From the NCBI GenBank assembly GCA_030280995.1, contig JASXTE010000228.1, positions 1 to 64,000 of the forward strand: a stretch of DNA of 64,000 nucleotides, in the 5' to 3' direction. Below the pieces are notes generated by a model. That model did no database searches. It was given only the letters and a program-made list of their open reading frames with translations, and was not told the DNA's origin. The stretch is from Hemileia vastatrix (Eukaryota; Basidiomycota; Pucciniomycetes; Pucciniales; Zaghouaniaceae). The translations under genes were made by a program, and so were the position numbers. The stretch's first letter is position 1. Every line of letters starts with the position of its first letter. Below, piece after piece: positions 47,703 to 60,121 of the stretch.

Positions 47703-50700
47703 ATGACTACCAACAACAATTCTCCATCCACTGCACCACATCCGCGTCTTCAAGGTTGGACTCTTCATCAATCCTACGATCAAATCTCAGTCTTGTTCTT
47801 GGTCAAAAATGACACTCCTCAGGATCGAGTCAAGGTGCTGATAGGCGAGGATTGTGAGTAGTCATTGCCAATTCAGAATCGCATTGGATGTACTCTGAAC
47901 GAGAATCGATCCAGAGTCGCTCGACTAGGGAGAGGGGTGGCCAGAAACAAAAGTGGTGATAAGGATTAGGTCAAGATGGGCCAATCAATCAGCTCTTTCT
48001 TGGACAGGTCTTTTAAGATCTCTCGACATCAAAACTTTTTTTAAGATATCTTGAGCATCCAAATAGCCAGAATCGACTCCTCTCGGGAGAGATTTGGTAG
48101 AAGTTGAGCCGCTTAGCTGCGCACACTTTCTCATTAATCTTTCAATCTTGCCTTTTGTTACCCTCGACTCCTCAGATCTAGTAGCAGGAACCTCTGACTC
48201 TCCAACAGACTCAAATCCATCTCCAAATTCGACCATCATCAAAGGGAAGCTCTTCGGAAAGATCTTGGTGGATCAGAGCTCTTGGACTCTGGAGAAATCT
48301 CCATCTAACAAGAGTGCTCATGGGAGGAAAAGTAGAAGGAATTCAATCAGTCACAGTGAAGACTCGAATCAAGCCGAATCGTCATCCAATAGGAGAAAGG
48401 GAAGAGATAGAGATCCTCAAAGAGACGGTAGATCAAAGGGCAAAGAAAGATTAGTGGACAACGCTGTTCATCGATCGAAGGATGGACTTAAGACCTCTGA
48501 TCCTATAAATTCAAGTATCGTTGATGAAAGATCCAAACCATTCTCAAGATTCAAATCATCCAAAGGCTCGACTTCTTTGTCATCCTCCATTCATTCAGAA
48601 ACCTCTTCTCAAGCTTCATCTTTCGATTTCCTTTCCACTCCAAATTCACCTCATCTCAAACATTCTCATTTATCGGAAATGATGGCTTACGATCAAGATC
48701 AAGGAAGTAGCTCTGGATCGGGATCGGAAAAGAATCTGAACTTCTCAAGTCAAGTTTCGCCTCAAAACCTTAGCAGTCCAGAAAGTGTGGATCATGATAG
48801 GTTCGATAACCCGGATCTTGTGAGACAGAGCCAGATCTCAGATGAAAGCGGTAGTGGGAGTGGTTCTTCAAACCCTAGAGATAGAGATAGAAAGTCCAAT
48901 TCTTCTTCGGATTCTTCAGGCGGAAGAGAATTACATTATCCAGGCTCCAATCCGGACTCTATAGAGAGCAAGAGTTCAAGTAGAGATTCAGAGGGAAATG
49001 AAGAAGAATTGCATTCAAATGAAGAAATGGACTATCTCAGAGTTAGAAAGACGGATAGTGTCAGAAGTATCTCTGATGAAAGTCAAGATAGTGTCAGTGA
49101 AGCAGGTAGTCATCTCGAGAGTGGGAATCCTCCATCTCCAAAGATCAATTCGTCCCAAGAATTGAAAGAAAAAGCATCTCAAGAAGAGAATCAAGTGGAT
49201 CATGATGATTTCCTTTCCGCAAAACTAGTCACGATCCATCTTTACAAATCCAAAACTCACTCTGGTATTTGGCCTGTTCTCATCAAAGATGGTTTGCCTC
49301 TTCAAGTAGAGCTGGAACTGGGATTAGAATCTACCTTTGGGAAATTGAGGATGAACCAAGTACAAGATTCTTTGAACAGAGCGTTGAAGGAAGCTTTGCA
49401 TTTGAGTCATCAAGACTTGGATGATGATGATGATGAAGAGACCGAAATGGATGATGAAGAGAACTCTTATTCGGACTCGGAATCTGGTGGAAGTGAGACC
49501 GTTCTTGGACCTAGAAGAAACTCGAGAGAGAATAAAAACAGGATTTCTATCTCGAAGATTACTGAAATGGAGAAGTCAAAGTCAGAAGGAGAAGTTGCTC
49601 AAAGTTCGGAAGAAAGTCTGGAGAAATTCAATTGCGATTCGATTTCCTTAGCTCTTCTGGGTCAAATGAACTTCAATAATGGAAGAACATCGAATTCAAG
49701 GGCTGACGAAGAAGAAAGGGAGTTGGATCTCTCATTCCAATACTTCTCAAAGAGTTGGAAGTTGGGAGGTGTCAGTCTATCGATTAGAAGACTGGTTGAG
49801 GATTATCTACCTCTCTTGGAAGGGAATGATTTGGATTCAATCACTGAACTTGTTTATCTATTCCAGAATTGGAGTGGTGGACCTGATTCGTCTCTCAAAG
49901 ACTTCATCTCAAAGTCGAGGTCAAAAGTCGAAATCGAATCAAGAAACGGAAGTTCAAGCGTTCCGATGAATGCTCAAGGTTCTTCTGATACTCTTCAACC
50001 CCATAGAAATGCAGAATCAACGTCATTCCCTAGTCACAATCAGTCTTCAATCTCACTAGAGGGAAACGAACAAAGTCCAAGAGAAGCAGAGCTTTCGAAA
50101 GCTCGTAAACAGAAGATCAATCTCTTAGGAGGTTCGAAATGTCTAGCAAAGCTTTATCTCTCTTATGCAAGGTTGGATTTGAATGCTGCTGAGGACTTGT
50201 CTTCGCCTCTAGCTTTTCCTGGTAACGGCCTGATTCACAATCCTTTCGATTGTAACAATCAAAGTTCAAGAACCAAATGCGCATCGACTTCACTGAAGAG
50301 AAATCCAGCAGTAAACTTGGTCTAGCTTCTTCCTCATCTCCAGATAGAACCAACAACTTATCAATCCCAAGTTCACCGAATTCTTTACATTCAAACATTC
50401 TATCGGATTCAGAGTCTGAATCAAACGAACAATTGGACTATGATTTCGGACCTTTACCTTTCTTGATTGAAGCTATCAAATTGGATGAGACTATTCAAGG
50501 AACGATTAAGAAGAAGAATTGATGGAAGCTTTCGAGATTGCTCAGATTTCTTTGGATCAGATTCAGATGAGAAATTTGGAAGGTTATACCACTTCTAGTA
50601 GATCAAATCCTAGATCAAACACTTCAAATTCTTTACCCTGCCTTCTCGGATGATGGTCTTAGTGAAGAGATAGAAAGAGAAGAAGAAGTAAAAGTAGAAA

Positions 50701-50920
50701 GAACAGAAGAACTAAAGATGGAGATGAAGATGAAGATGGAGATTCAAGGATTAGAAGAGAAAAGAGAAAAGCTAGAAGAAATAGAACAAAGAATGGAAAT
50801 CATCAAGATGTTTATGACTTTGTTTCTGCTACTGCTTTGATTAGTGTGGCTAGCGTTGCTTTGGCTGGTGGTGTTGCTGCTATAAGTTGGTGGAGAAGAA
50901 CTGGAGGGACTGGAAATTGA
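47703..50920 (+). CDS. CS-domain protein with C-terminal membrane anchor, frameshifted at its end
   Basis: Exon 1 (47703-47853) gives GWTLHQSYDQISVLFLVKND, the first strands of a CS (p23/NudC-like) domain. Exon 2 starts at 48176 and completes it (IIKGKLFGKILVDQSSWTLE). A Ser/Asp/Glu-rich linker follows (to about 49200), and CS features return at KLVTIHLYKSKTHSGIWPVL, so the linker interrupts the fold. Then LRMNQVQDSLNRALKEA, SFQYFSKSWKLGG and LGGSKCLAKLYLSYARLDL. The last 650 bases change frame near 50270, 50515, 50580 and 50700-50815, passing through VIPLLVDQILDQTLQILYPA and a charged coiled coil to a hydrophobic anchor (FVSATALISVASVALAGGV, then WWRR) and TGA at 50918-50920. CS domains bind Hsp90 or client proteins; a tail-anchored co-chaperone-like role is inference. 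Confidence 0.65.
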
Positions 50921-51222
50921 AAGGACATCAAAGCATAGATCTTGTCAATGCCTTCTCGTTTCATCGGACGACCACATAATGATCATTGTACATACTCGCT
51001 GTGGATCCGAATTGGACATTTTTACATGATTTCAGAATCGATAAAACAAAGAAAAAATCGAACTCAACAAATACAACTTGCAATTATATCGTCTCAGGCT
51101 CTCTTTCTTCTTTCATCTTCTCACTTGTACTGATACTTTCTCATTTCACAACATGTTCGATCGATTCTCGGCAAGCGTCTGAAAATACATTGTTTGAACA
51201 TCAAAAGATTGTGATTCTGTGT
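50921..51222. other. Convergent intergenic stretch
   Basis: 3' flanks of the CS-domain gene (+) and TRAX (-). AT-rich, no gene seen. Confidence 0.4.
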
Positions 51223-52629
51223 TCACTCATTCTCATCTCCCCCTGAGTTCAGAGCTCTTTTGATCATCTCTTTCACAACTTCGGATCTTGATCCTTGAAT
51301 TCTGATGATCTAATCTTGATAGTTGATGCCACTGAGAAAAAGTGAAAAGCATAAGAAAAACCAAAGATAAGACGAAGAGCCAAACGGGAAACCAAATCCT
51401 TTGAAAACTCACGAACTTCAATCTTTCTCAGAGATTGTTCAGTGACAACTTGTTTCTTCGCCATGTCTTTGACTGAAAAAGTAAATTGACCGAGACCTTA
51501 AAGAAGTGACGCAGTCGACAAAGAAGGAAAACAGTCAGAGAAAAGAAGAAAAGACAAGATTTCGTAGCCTGTGCTCACCATTGGAAAGCGTTCTCAGAAA
51601 ATCCAGACAGACAGTGATGACATCCTTCCCGTTCATCTGAGCTCCAGCATTGTTAGTTGAAAATCTCATGATTTCACCACTGAGATCTGAACATCCGAGA
51701 ACGTAGCGTGAGGCCGGAATCCATAGTGAAACTTGAAGATCAGAATCATTCCTTTGATGTTCATCGCTCGTCTCCCCCAGTTTCTCCTGATCCTCTTTGA
51801 ATAAGTTTTGTATCTCTACATGAGTGACCAGACTGCCAGAAGATAAGAATTGGTAGAATGTGACAGCCTCAATCTATTGAAGAGAGAGCATGAAAAATGA
51901 AGTCAGTCTTTTTTAACGACACGACGGCTCTTTTATTTACTCACAAATTCTTCGATTCCAGGTCCGACGTTTCTTTCGTACTTCCAAAATCTACCATTTT
52001 CTTCTCCGGACCCATTTTCAAGCTGTCCTTCGTTCCTTTTCCTCTTCTCTCCCGTTCGAGATTCAACTTCGACTTCGGTCTGAGCATTCTTTTTCTCTTC
52101 GAGATTTTCTAGATCTGTAGGAGGTTTCAACCCTTCTTTCTTTGCTACGTCTTTTAACAGATTTACTATCTCTTCTATCTTCTTCTTTGCTTCGATCAAG
52201 ACCGAGTCGGTCTGTGGATCAGAGGACGAAGGTTTGAATCTATGCAACAAGAAGATCAACTTCTTCGATAAAGACGTTACGTCTCTTGAAGTTTTGATGA
52301 GTCTTTCTCTTCGGTCGTTCTACGCAGTTTGAAAAGACCGAGTGTTGAGAAGTCAGAGAGAAGAGACAAGACAAGGTGGAAGAAAAGAAGGACGAACAGA
52401 GAAGATGTCAGAACAAAGAGAATCGACAGAAGCTAGAAGTCTTTGATGTTGTAGATTGGATATGCCACTCACATTGTCATCTATCTCATCCCTGAATCCA
52501 GCAAACATGGATAGTAGAGGGTCGTCGTAGGTTTTCTTCTCTTTCGTCTTTGAATTTTCCTCCAGAGAGTTTTTCTCTCTTTGGTCCAGGTCTAGTATCT
52601 GCCGATGTCTTATCGATAGAGGAAGCCAT
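51223..52629 (-). CDS. TSNAX: Translin-associated factor X (TRAX)
   Basis: TRAX partners translin in the C3PO endoribonuclease, acting on small RNAs and tRNA pieces. Exons: 52473-52629, 51945-52319, 51579-51873, 51413-51472, 51223-51331. Family marks: FAGFRDEIDDN, then NDRRERLIKTSRDVTSLSKK and LIFLLHR; GPGIEEF|IEAVTFYQFL with the acidic residues expected at the catalytic site; SRYVLGCSDLSGEIMRFSTN; DVITVCLDFLRTL; EQSLRKIEVLASTIKIRSSE. A charged insert (about 50 residues, Glu/Lys-rich) follows FLLHRFKP. Two 1-nt lesions: exon 1 near 52530-52555 (one extra A in an A-run) and exon 5 near 51255 (after FKDQDPKL), beyond which VKEMIKRALNSGGDENE reads to the stop at 51223. Translin itself is not in this window. 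Confidence 0.8.
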
Positions 52630-53057
52630 GTCTTGCTTGAGTCTGTGGATGAAGATGAGTTGGATCCTTCTCTTGATTGTATTCGGTAGAAGTGATGTGA
52701 TGTTCGAGAAGGAGAACGCAAAAGTGAAAAGACAACGATAAGCTTTTCGAGTCTCGAATCGAGACCTCTCCTCGACAGAATCAGATTCGTTGCAAGGAAT
52801 ACCCAAGCTCGAGGGAAACAGGCAAGAAATAGAGGACCGCATTTGAACGTACAAACAATCGAGAGCAAATCGTTGATAGGAGACTAGTATTACAGATTGG
52901 AACGAGAAAGGAGACCAAGGAAAGAGGAGGGATCTCCTCCTATGAATAAGGAAAGAAGATGCATGCAAAGTAGAGAAGAAACCATGAGGAACATTTCTCA
53001 AAGAAAGACTTTTGCTTTGACTGAGGAATATGAGAGAGAGATAGGAAAGCATGGCCT
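52630..53057. other. Intergenic stretch between ELF1 and TRAX
   Basis: Tandem minus-strand spacing: ELF1 3' flank and TRAX promoter. A long overlapping minus-strand ORF (52486-53100) is a frame shadow extending from TRAX exon 1 and is rejected. Confidence 0.4.
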
Positions 53058-53845
53058 CTAATCCTTCTCTTTGTTGACGTCTTCGCAAGCGTCGATCCAA
53101 TGCCTGGGAAGAAAGAGAGAAAGAACGTCCAAGATCAGAGGATGGAGAATAGTCAGCTATCGAAAGCGCTTCGAGATGAGATTATCCATCCAAAGGCGAG
53201 AGAAAGAAAAGATCAGAGCTCCAAGTAGCTTCAGCCACAGAGAGTCGACCTTTTCCCTTGCTGATCGCTGGCGCCCTTTCTTTATTGAAGGCTTTGAAAA
53301 GCCAAAGCTACCTCCTCTTCAGCAGAAAGAGGTGTCTCACGACACATCCAGAGGTAACAGCTTGACCTTCTTTGCCCATCCATTCCCAGCTTGCCATGGT
53401 TCTAACGTCTCCTTTTCCCGACGAGGAGATGTGACAGCCTTTCAACTGGAACGAGGATATGGTCTTGATCTTAAAGACAAAGCAGATTTCGGATGAACAC
53501 GAGTTGAAGAAGAGATAAAGACTTACGAGTAGACATCAATGGGCTGAGTTAGAGCATCAGTATCTGCCTCGAACTTTGCATCGCAAGTCTGCATGACAAG
53601 TAGCCTATCCTAGTCTTGTCATCTCTGTTTAGTCAACAATATAAGATAGAGAATGAGATTAGAGGAAGAGAATGAGAATGAGAATCAATGATCTTCATTC
53701 CAGAGATTAGGATCTCTAACTCTACTCACATTTTGCAAGAGACTGATTTTTCGTGATTGCAGAACAAGCAAGTGAAAGCCACGTCCAAAGGAGCCGCCTT
53801 TTTCTTTCCTGCGCCTGGCTTACGTGCTGACTTTCTCTTGCCCAT
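53058..53845 (-). CDS. ELF1: Transcription elongation factor Elf1
   Basis: Small zinc-ribbon protein that travels with RNA polymerase II through chromatin. Exons 53730-53845, 53527-53609, 53058-53103. It starts [20 protein letters not shown] (basic tail that contacts DNA), then [16 protein letters not shown] with the first CxxC, the second cysteine pair in LSCRL(C), [12 protein letters not shown] and [14 protein letters not shown]. Exon 2 lacks one base near 53580-53592, exactly at the last zinc cysteine codon; adding one base makes the total phase fit and restores the Cys. Because this gene is near-universal and short, the lesion is most simply a sequencing error. Divergent from the TBC gene. 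Confidence 0.9.
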
Positions 53846-54026
53846 GTTTATAATTTGAGATTGGTGTTGGTTGGTGGGATCAAAGAGAGGGACTTTCTAA
53901 TCTCTATAACCACATCAATCAATTCATCAACCATTCAGAGATCTCAGGGATAAAGTGATGGAATGGAATAGAGAATAATAGAAGATAGAAGATAAAGAAA
54001 CAAAGAGAGCAGCAGCAGCAGCCAGA
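53846..54026. promoter_or_regulatory. Divergent promoter, ELF1 / TBC gene
   Basis: 181 bases between the two start codons (53845 on -, 54027 on +). Purine-rich on the + strand just before the TBC start (AGCAGCAGCAGCAGCC). No TATA box identified. Confidence 0.45.
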
Positions 54027-57000
54027 ATGACAGGAGTCGATCCTCCTATCACATCTAATCCCAACTCTGAAGATGATCATCATCCACTTCTACAAGAATC
54101 CAGTTCCTCTCATCTCTACTCGGTCTAACTTCAACAATTCTAATTCAAATTCTACTCCTTCAACCACAAACACTTCTGCAAGTCCAATCACAAACTCTAC
54201 CAGATTCTCTTCCCTACGACAAGCTCAACCACAGACTGCCTCTCGTCCCAACATTTCCTACTTTGACCTCAAAGGTCTCACTCAAAGATTAGAGAAGGCT
54301 CAATTACAAGCAGAAGAAGAATCAAAAGAGAAGCAAGAGGTCAGAAAGAGGGAATTGCAAAATGAAAGAAGAGGAGAAGGTGGACTCAGTATCAGACTAG
54401 TCAATCTGCAGATGTACAGAGCTCAAACCTCTTCGATTCGGATTTAAGCTTCGATAGAGATTCAGGTGACGAAACTTTCGGAAAGAGTAAAGGATTGAGA
54501 ACTGTCAAGGGGAAGGAGAAGATGGTGGATGAACAGAATGAGGATGGAAATGAAGGAGACGATAATGATACTTTCCCTCAGGGAGGAGTCTTGACTCCAA
54601 AATCTACAAGATCTCCAACTGCCTTATCTCCTAGAATGAGAAATCTAAATCCTAATCAGCTATTCCCTCAACATCATCAAGATCCTGCAAAGTCTTTCAG
54701 AGATTCACTCAGTGGTACAAATGAAACTCCAAAAAGAAGGAACGGATCTTCAACATCTTCAAGAAATTCCACCATCATTTCCCAATCTATAGACAGTTCT
54801 TCCTTGGATGAAAACCAGATCTCTTTTCAGTGATTCTAGTGGTTCAAGTAAACATCAACCTCTTTGGGAAAATGAGGAGGAGGAATTTCAACAGCGATGA
54901 AGAAGTGGAAAGATTGGATTCGAAACTTGGAGGGATTAATAAACCATCTTTGAATCTGCTCTCTTCTTTACATTTAATGTCGGATTTAGAAATCAAAGCT
55001 TTATCGAAATCAACCTTGGATTTAAATGAACAACAATTGCAAGATACCAAATCTCAATCAGATGTCGATCCTCAATTACCTTCACTTCTTACACTCCTAC
55101 GTTCGACTTCCTTGGCTCTTTCGAATTCTCTGATAGAAACATCATCCCTTCAAGATGACCTAGCAAGTTCAGAAGCGGAAAGCTCGTCAGCTCTGAAGAG
55201 TCTCCAATCCAAGTCGTTAGCTAGGGAAGAAGTGTTGAGAGGACTTTGTAAAGAGAGAGGTGGAATCACAGAAGGTGAAATTCAAAGAGCTTTGACTAGA
55301 GCTAGTGCTCCTGTCATTGAAGCCACACCTTTAAGAGCTAGGTCAAAGACTCCATCACGTTCAGGAAGCGCTACTCCAAATAGATCAAAGGGGAAAGAGA
55401 GAGATGATGAGGATGCTAATCTACTCAGTTCCTTACAGGAAGCTATGTTGGATGATGTCTCTGGGAACGATCAATTAGATAGACTAGGCAGTAGTCCACC
55501 CCTTTCTTCTAGTAGTCGGAGTCGAAGTAGAAGTGTAACTCGAAGCAATCCTGGAAGTGGTGGGAAGAGAACGTCATCTCCTGGTTCAAGATCGATTTCA
55601 AATACTAAATCTACAGACATTCCTTCTAAAGCAAGTCTATCCAAGTCCAAGAAGTCCAACGCTGATTCCTCAACAAGCATCGCAACCCGTCAGAAAGAAG
55701 AAGACTCCAAGAGCTTGAAAGCCGAGAATTCTTCATCTCAATCTCTACCGACTGAGGTCTTTTCCTCCGCAAGTAGAAGGGAGAGATCGAAGAGTTTCTC
55801 TAGTTCTGTCACAGCGTCTAGTTCTTTTACTGACAAGAGTTCAAGTGGAATTGGTGGATGGGCTAATTTCATCCCTTGGGGAGCTTCTTCTTCTAGTTCT
55901 AGTGCAATCAACGATTCTCTCAAGGTCGGATCGAACTCTGGCAAGGCTAGAGCCATCACTCAAAGCACAAGTCCTGCAGAAGTAGAAGCTGATGGATACA
56001 TGTCTCCTTCTCTAGATGGTCCAAGAGATGTTTTCAATTCGAACAAATCAAAGTCGATTCCATCTTCAGACGAAGTTTCAACGAATAGCAAGTCTAGCAG
56101 GACAGTATCCAACCCTGCCAAATCGACTGGAGGTGGCTTAGGTCTGTTGGGATCTTTGGCATGGAGAAGGAAGAAAGTCAGTCCTTCGATACCGAAAGGA
56201 ATTAGAGAAATCCATGATCCCTCGAACAGCAAACCTACTTCTCCTCTACTCTCTCCAACTGCAGTTGAAAGAGAACCTTCTCTATCAAGCTACTTCACTA
56301 GAGAAGACTCATCAAAGGATGTCAACGATGCTTCTTCTCAATTGTCAAGACATACGAACACCACTTCTCCCTCTACGAAATCAAACCTCAATGGCGATTC
56401 AGCTTCTCTCAATTCTCCCAAATCTAGTAGTCAATCCACCTCTCCAGGGGTAGAAATCAATGATCCCACCCCAACCATCAAATCTCAAGTCGATTCAGAA
56501 TCCAAATCAAACTTCAATAGTCCTAGTCAACCAATCGCAAGACCTACAGCTTCTCACACAGCTTCAGGTCGAGATGTCTCGACCGCTCTCTACGAAGCGA
56601 TCGGTTCCCCTCCTCTTTCTCCAGTAACGGAGAGATTGCAAGCTCAATTGGGATTGGGATCCAATTCAGCTTCAGGTGGAAATCTCACACCGGCTTCACT
56701 TCCCAAACCGACTCACTTCAAAGCTATCTTCTTGGCTACTAGAATCATGACTTCTGATCCTTCGAGTATAGTCTATGACAGTGGAAAGAGAACAAGCGAA
56801 GCAGTAGGGAAATTGGCTTTGTCTTTGGTTGGTAGAGCTAGAGAAGAAGGCAAAGTCGTCGATCAACTTCCAATCAAGACCAAAGATGCTGCTACTTCTC
56901 TGAGAAAGGTTTCTTCTGGAGTCAGTACTCCACCGAGCACGACGGAAAGCCAAGGAGGTCTGGATTCCACCGATTCTTCAGTGTCAAAAGTCGAAGCCAC

Positions 57001-59734
57001 TGCTCGAAAGTCTTCCACTTCGTCTACAACTGCTGCTACTCTGGGAAGAGCCTTTGGTCGATACAAAGATTCTGGAACCTCTCCAAGTTCAATCCAACCA
57101 AATGTCACTCGACTTCCAAATCTATACTCATATTCTTCGCCTTCAGTCAAAGCTTCAGGGAAGAGTCCAAGGTCAGACAAGGTTCAACAAAGTCAACACG
57201 AACAGACAACAACAACAGCTCCAGCTTCGGTCGAATTGGAGTCGATGGATCCTTTAGACGTCAAGCCTCCGACTTTTGCCCTCTTCTCTCGTCAGAGAGG
57301 TAAGAAAGCTGAGAGTATGGTCAGAAGGAATTCCAAGGCAGGAGGTAGATTAGGCTCTCTTTCGGAAGGAGAAGAAGAAGATGAAAGTTCTGGAGATGAA
57401 TTCGAAGTTTATGGAGGTAAAGGATTGGTCCCTCCTCCAGCTCATCCTTCTGCAAGACCAGTCAATTCTAGAGATGAGGATGCTTCTCATTGATGACTGA
57501 TCGATACGGTTTCGTCTATGATCCTGCAGATGTGAAGTTGTTGAGACAAGCAAGGAAGGAATCCACAACTGCTCCTGCTTGCTTGACTGGAATCAGGGTG
57601 GGAGTATCAGCAAGAGGAATGGACGAAGACGAAGAAGACGAAAGGGCTGGAAGCTCAAAAGGAAGTGGAGATCTAGATGGTTTAGAAGACGAAGATGAAT
57701 CCGAGAGTGATGAGCTGAGAAGCAATCGATCAAGTGCAAGGGAAAATTCAATCAAGACTGCAGATTCTTCAATCGGGTTGGGAAATCGTCTTCAATCGGA
57801 CTCTGCTTCTACCACCAGTCGACATTCTAGGAAATCTTCCGCTTCAAAGAACGCGACAGGTGGTCTTCTTCCAGTTGCTCTTTCTAAACCTGTCGCAGAA
57901 GCATCTGCTCTCAGTGTCGCATCTCATTCTTCACTCGCTTCTGGTCCGACGAGCCCTTCTCAAGAAATGGAATTCACTCTCCCATCTACGGGAAGCGAAG
58001 CTGACTCGAGCCAAGTAGATGCAAGTTCCAACAAGTCAGTTCATTCGCCTACCTTTTCAGATCCGAAAGGAATCAAGAGGACAAGAATCAAACCGAAATC
58101 AACGACTTCTGCTCCTGGAGCTTCTACTACAACAGCAACACCTTCAATCTCGACTTCGACCGGAAGCTCTGCAGAGGCTTCGGAACAGACAAAGCTTTCA
58201 GCAGCTTCTCAAACGGTCAAATCTCTTCTTGGTCAACTTCAAACCATGCACGATAAGCAACAGTCTGAACAACAAGCTCTTTGGGATGACTTTTTGAGAA
58301 GAAGAAGGGAGAAAGAAGCAGCTCTAGCTATCAAAGAAGGAAGAGGAGTTTCAGTGGCTACGACTTTGAGAAAGGAAGCCATCAAAGGTTCAAGAAGTGC
58401 TAGAATACTCAATTCTGATTCTGTTCTTAATGCAAATCACGAACCGGAAGAAAGCTGGTCATTGGGCTTAGTAGGAATTGCGAGAATGGGAGATCATTCA
58501 ACTAAATCTTCTAGAGCCGATTGGAAGGAATTCTTGAACCTTTGTCAAACTGGTATCCCTTTGGTCTACAGATCTAAGATCTGGCAAGAATGTTCTGGTG
58601 CGAACGAAGCTATGGAACCTGGAAAGTATTTGGATATCCTCAAAGAACATGAAGGAGAAAGTAATGCTTGTACCAATCAAATCGATTTGGACGTTCATAG
58701 AACCATGCCGACCAATGTCTACTTTGGTGGAGATGGTCCTGGAGTTCCTAAACTTCGCAGAGTATTGGTAGCTTTCTCTTGGTGGAATCCGGAATGTGGA
58801 TACTGTCAAGGTGAGTTAAAGAAATTGCCCGCTGCGTTCTGACAGACACCGAATGAAGAAAGAGACTTAACCTAGGATACTCCGCTTTCCACTCTCCTCC
58901 AGGTATGAACAATCTAGCGGCAACTCTTTTGCTCACCCACGCTACCGAAGAAGAGGCGTTTTGGGTACTGGTCTGTATGATAGAGGTGAGTCTCGAGAAG
59001 GAAATAGTCGAACAGTTGCCTTCGTTTCTTCGATTTGTTCTCATGTCTCTTTCGAATCATCATCCTCTTTCCCTCGCAAACAAATCTTCCTCAGAAAATC
59101 TTACCTTCGGAATACTACACTGCCCATCTTCTAGTCAGCCAAGCTGATCAGAGAGTCTTGATCGACTTGGTCGACCGATTGATGCCTCGACTTTCTCAAC
59201 ACATGGAAGATCTAGGAGTCGATCTTCCTGCTGTCACCTTTGCTTGGTTCTTGAGTCTCTACACCGATTGTCTACCAGTTGAGGTGAGTCTTCAGCAGTA
59301 GCAGAGACCTGAAGTTCTTGACGTGTCACTTCTAATCATTGCTGACCCTCTTTTGCCACCTCATCCTTCTCGAACCTCTCATCTGACAGACGCTCTTCCG
59401 AGTTTGGGATGTCCTCTTCGTAGAAGGCATGTCTATCCTATTCAGGGTGGCGGTGTCGATTCTTCAGATCAACGAAGAAGCTCTTCTAGCTACAAAGTCG
59501 CCAGCTGCATTTTATGGTTTAGTTCATAGTATGACGTCTAGACTCTTCTCGGTGGACAAGCTCATCAACATGGCTTGCGGAGAACTGAAGGAGAAGATCA
59601 AGTATGAAGACATTCTTCTTCTGCGAGCTTCCAGGGTGAGGGAAATCGAAGAAGAGCTTGGACTTTACGAGAACGAGAATGCGAGTGTCATCGACAGAGA
59701 TCAGAGAGTAGAATCAAGTGAAGAGACTGTCTGA
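54027..59734 (+). CDS. TBC-domain Rab GTPase-activating protein with very long disordered N-terminus
   Basis: TBC proteins switch off Rab GTPases on membranes. The C-terminal catalytic domain is complete: RADWKEFLNLCQTGIPLVYR, IDLDVHRTMPTN with the arginine finger, PECGYCQG|MNNLAATLLL with the glutamine finger (YxQ), AFWVLVCMIE, LPAVTFAWFLSLYTDCLPVE and RVWDVLFVEG. Late exons: ..58810, 58903-58985, 59095-59283, 59390-59734, all in phase. A DRYGFVYD motif at 57500 is typical of one fungal TBC subgroup. The first 3.4 kb is Ser-rich, with a helical segment (SLHLMSDLEIKALSKSTL). Frame lesions near 54115, 54410, 54830, 54890 and 57490; the last is a missing T, which made an apparent stop (TGATGA) between the N-terminal part and DRYGF. 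The Rab target is unknown. Confidence 0.82.
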
Positions 59735-60121
59735 GTCGGGATGATTTTTTGTAACATTATTGTTGTACACCAAGAATGAAGAACAGTAAATCTTTGCAGG
59801 CCAATGTCGACTGTGTGCATCAAAGAGAATAAATTATAAAAGATGATTATCGTAGCTACATTAAAACCATCTGGTTTTGAGTAAGATACATTAGATAGAA
59901 GACGTTCGTACTGATCCAAGCAAATGAATAGATGTATCTTTTTTTGAGATTATAGATTCGAAGTGGGGAAAAACAAGGACGAAGTTGGGTAGCAATGGAA
60001 CAAGTCAAATCGGGAGAGTGCAATTGTATTAAAAGTGAATTGATCATTGTCAGGATTAAAGAGATGATTTCGTTATCATTTTGTTCCATCTACATTCATT
60101 GTCGTTGAGGTTATGTATTGA
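59735..60121. other. Convergent intergenic stretch
   Basis: 3' flanks of the TBC gene (+) and the coiled-coil gene (-). AT-rich. No gene seen. Confidence 0.4.

Noticed and set aside
52486..53100. 204-codon minus-strand ORF over ELF1 exon 3 and TRAX exon 1
   Set aside because: It reads through two real exons in wrong frames; the ELF1 and TRAX models explain the sequence with family motifs.
22040..53592. Programmed ribosomal frameshifting as a general explanation for the broken frames
   Set aside because: Lesion sites share no slippery heptamer or downstream structure that I can see, occur in both directions, and fall in unrelated genes. Indels are simpler.
57490..58842. Separate 450-codon gene after a stop at 57493
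   Set aside because: The boundary is explained by one missing base, and DRYGFVYD normally continues an upstream TBC-protein chain. No promoter-like gap exists.
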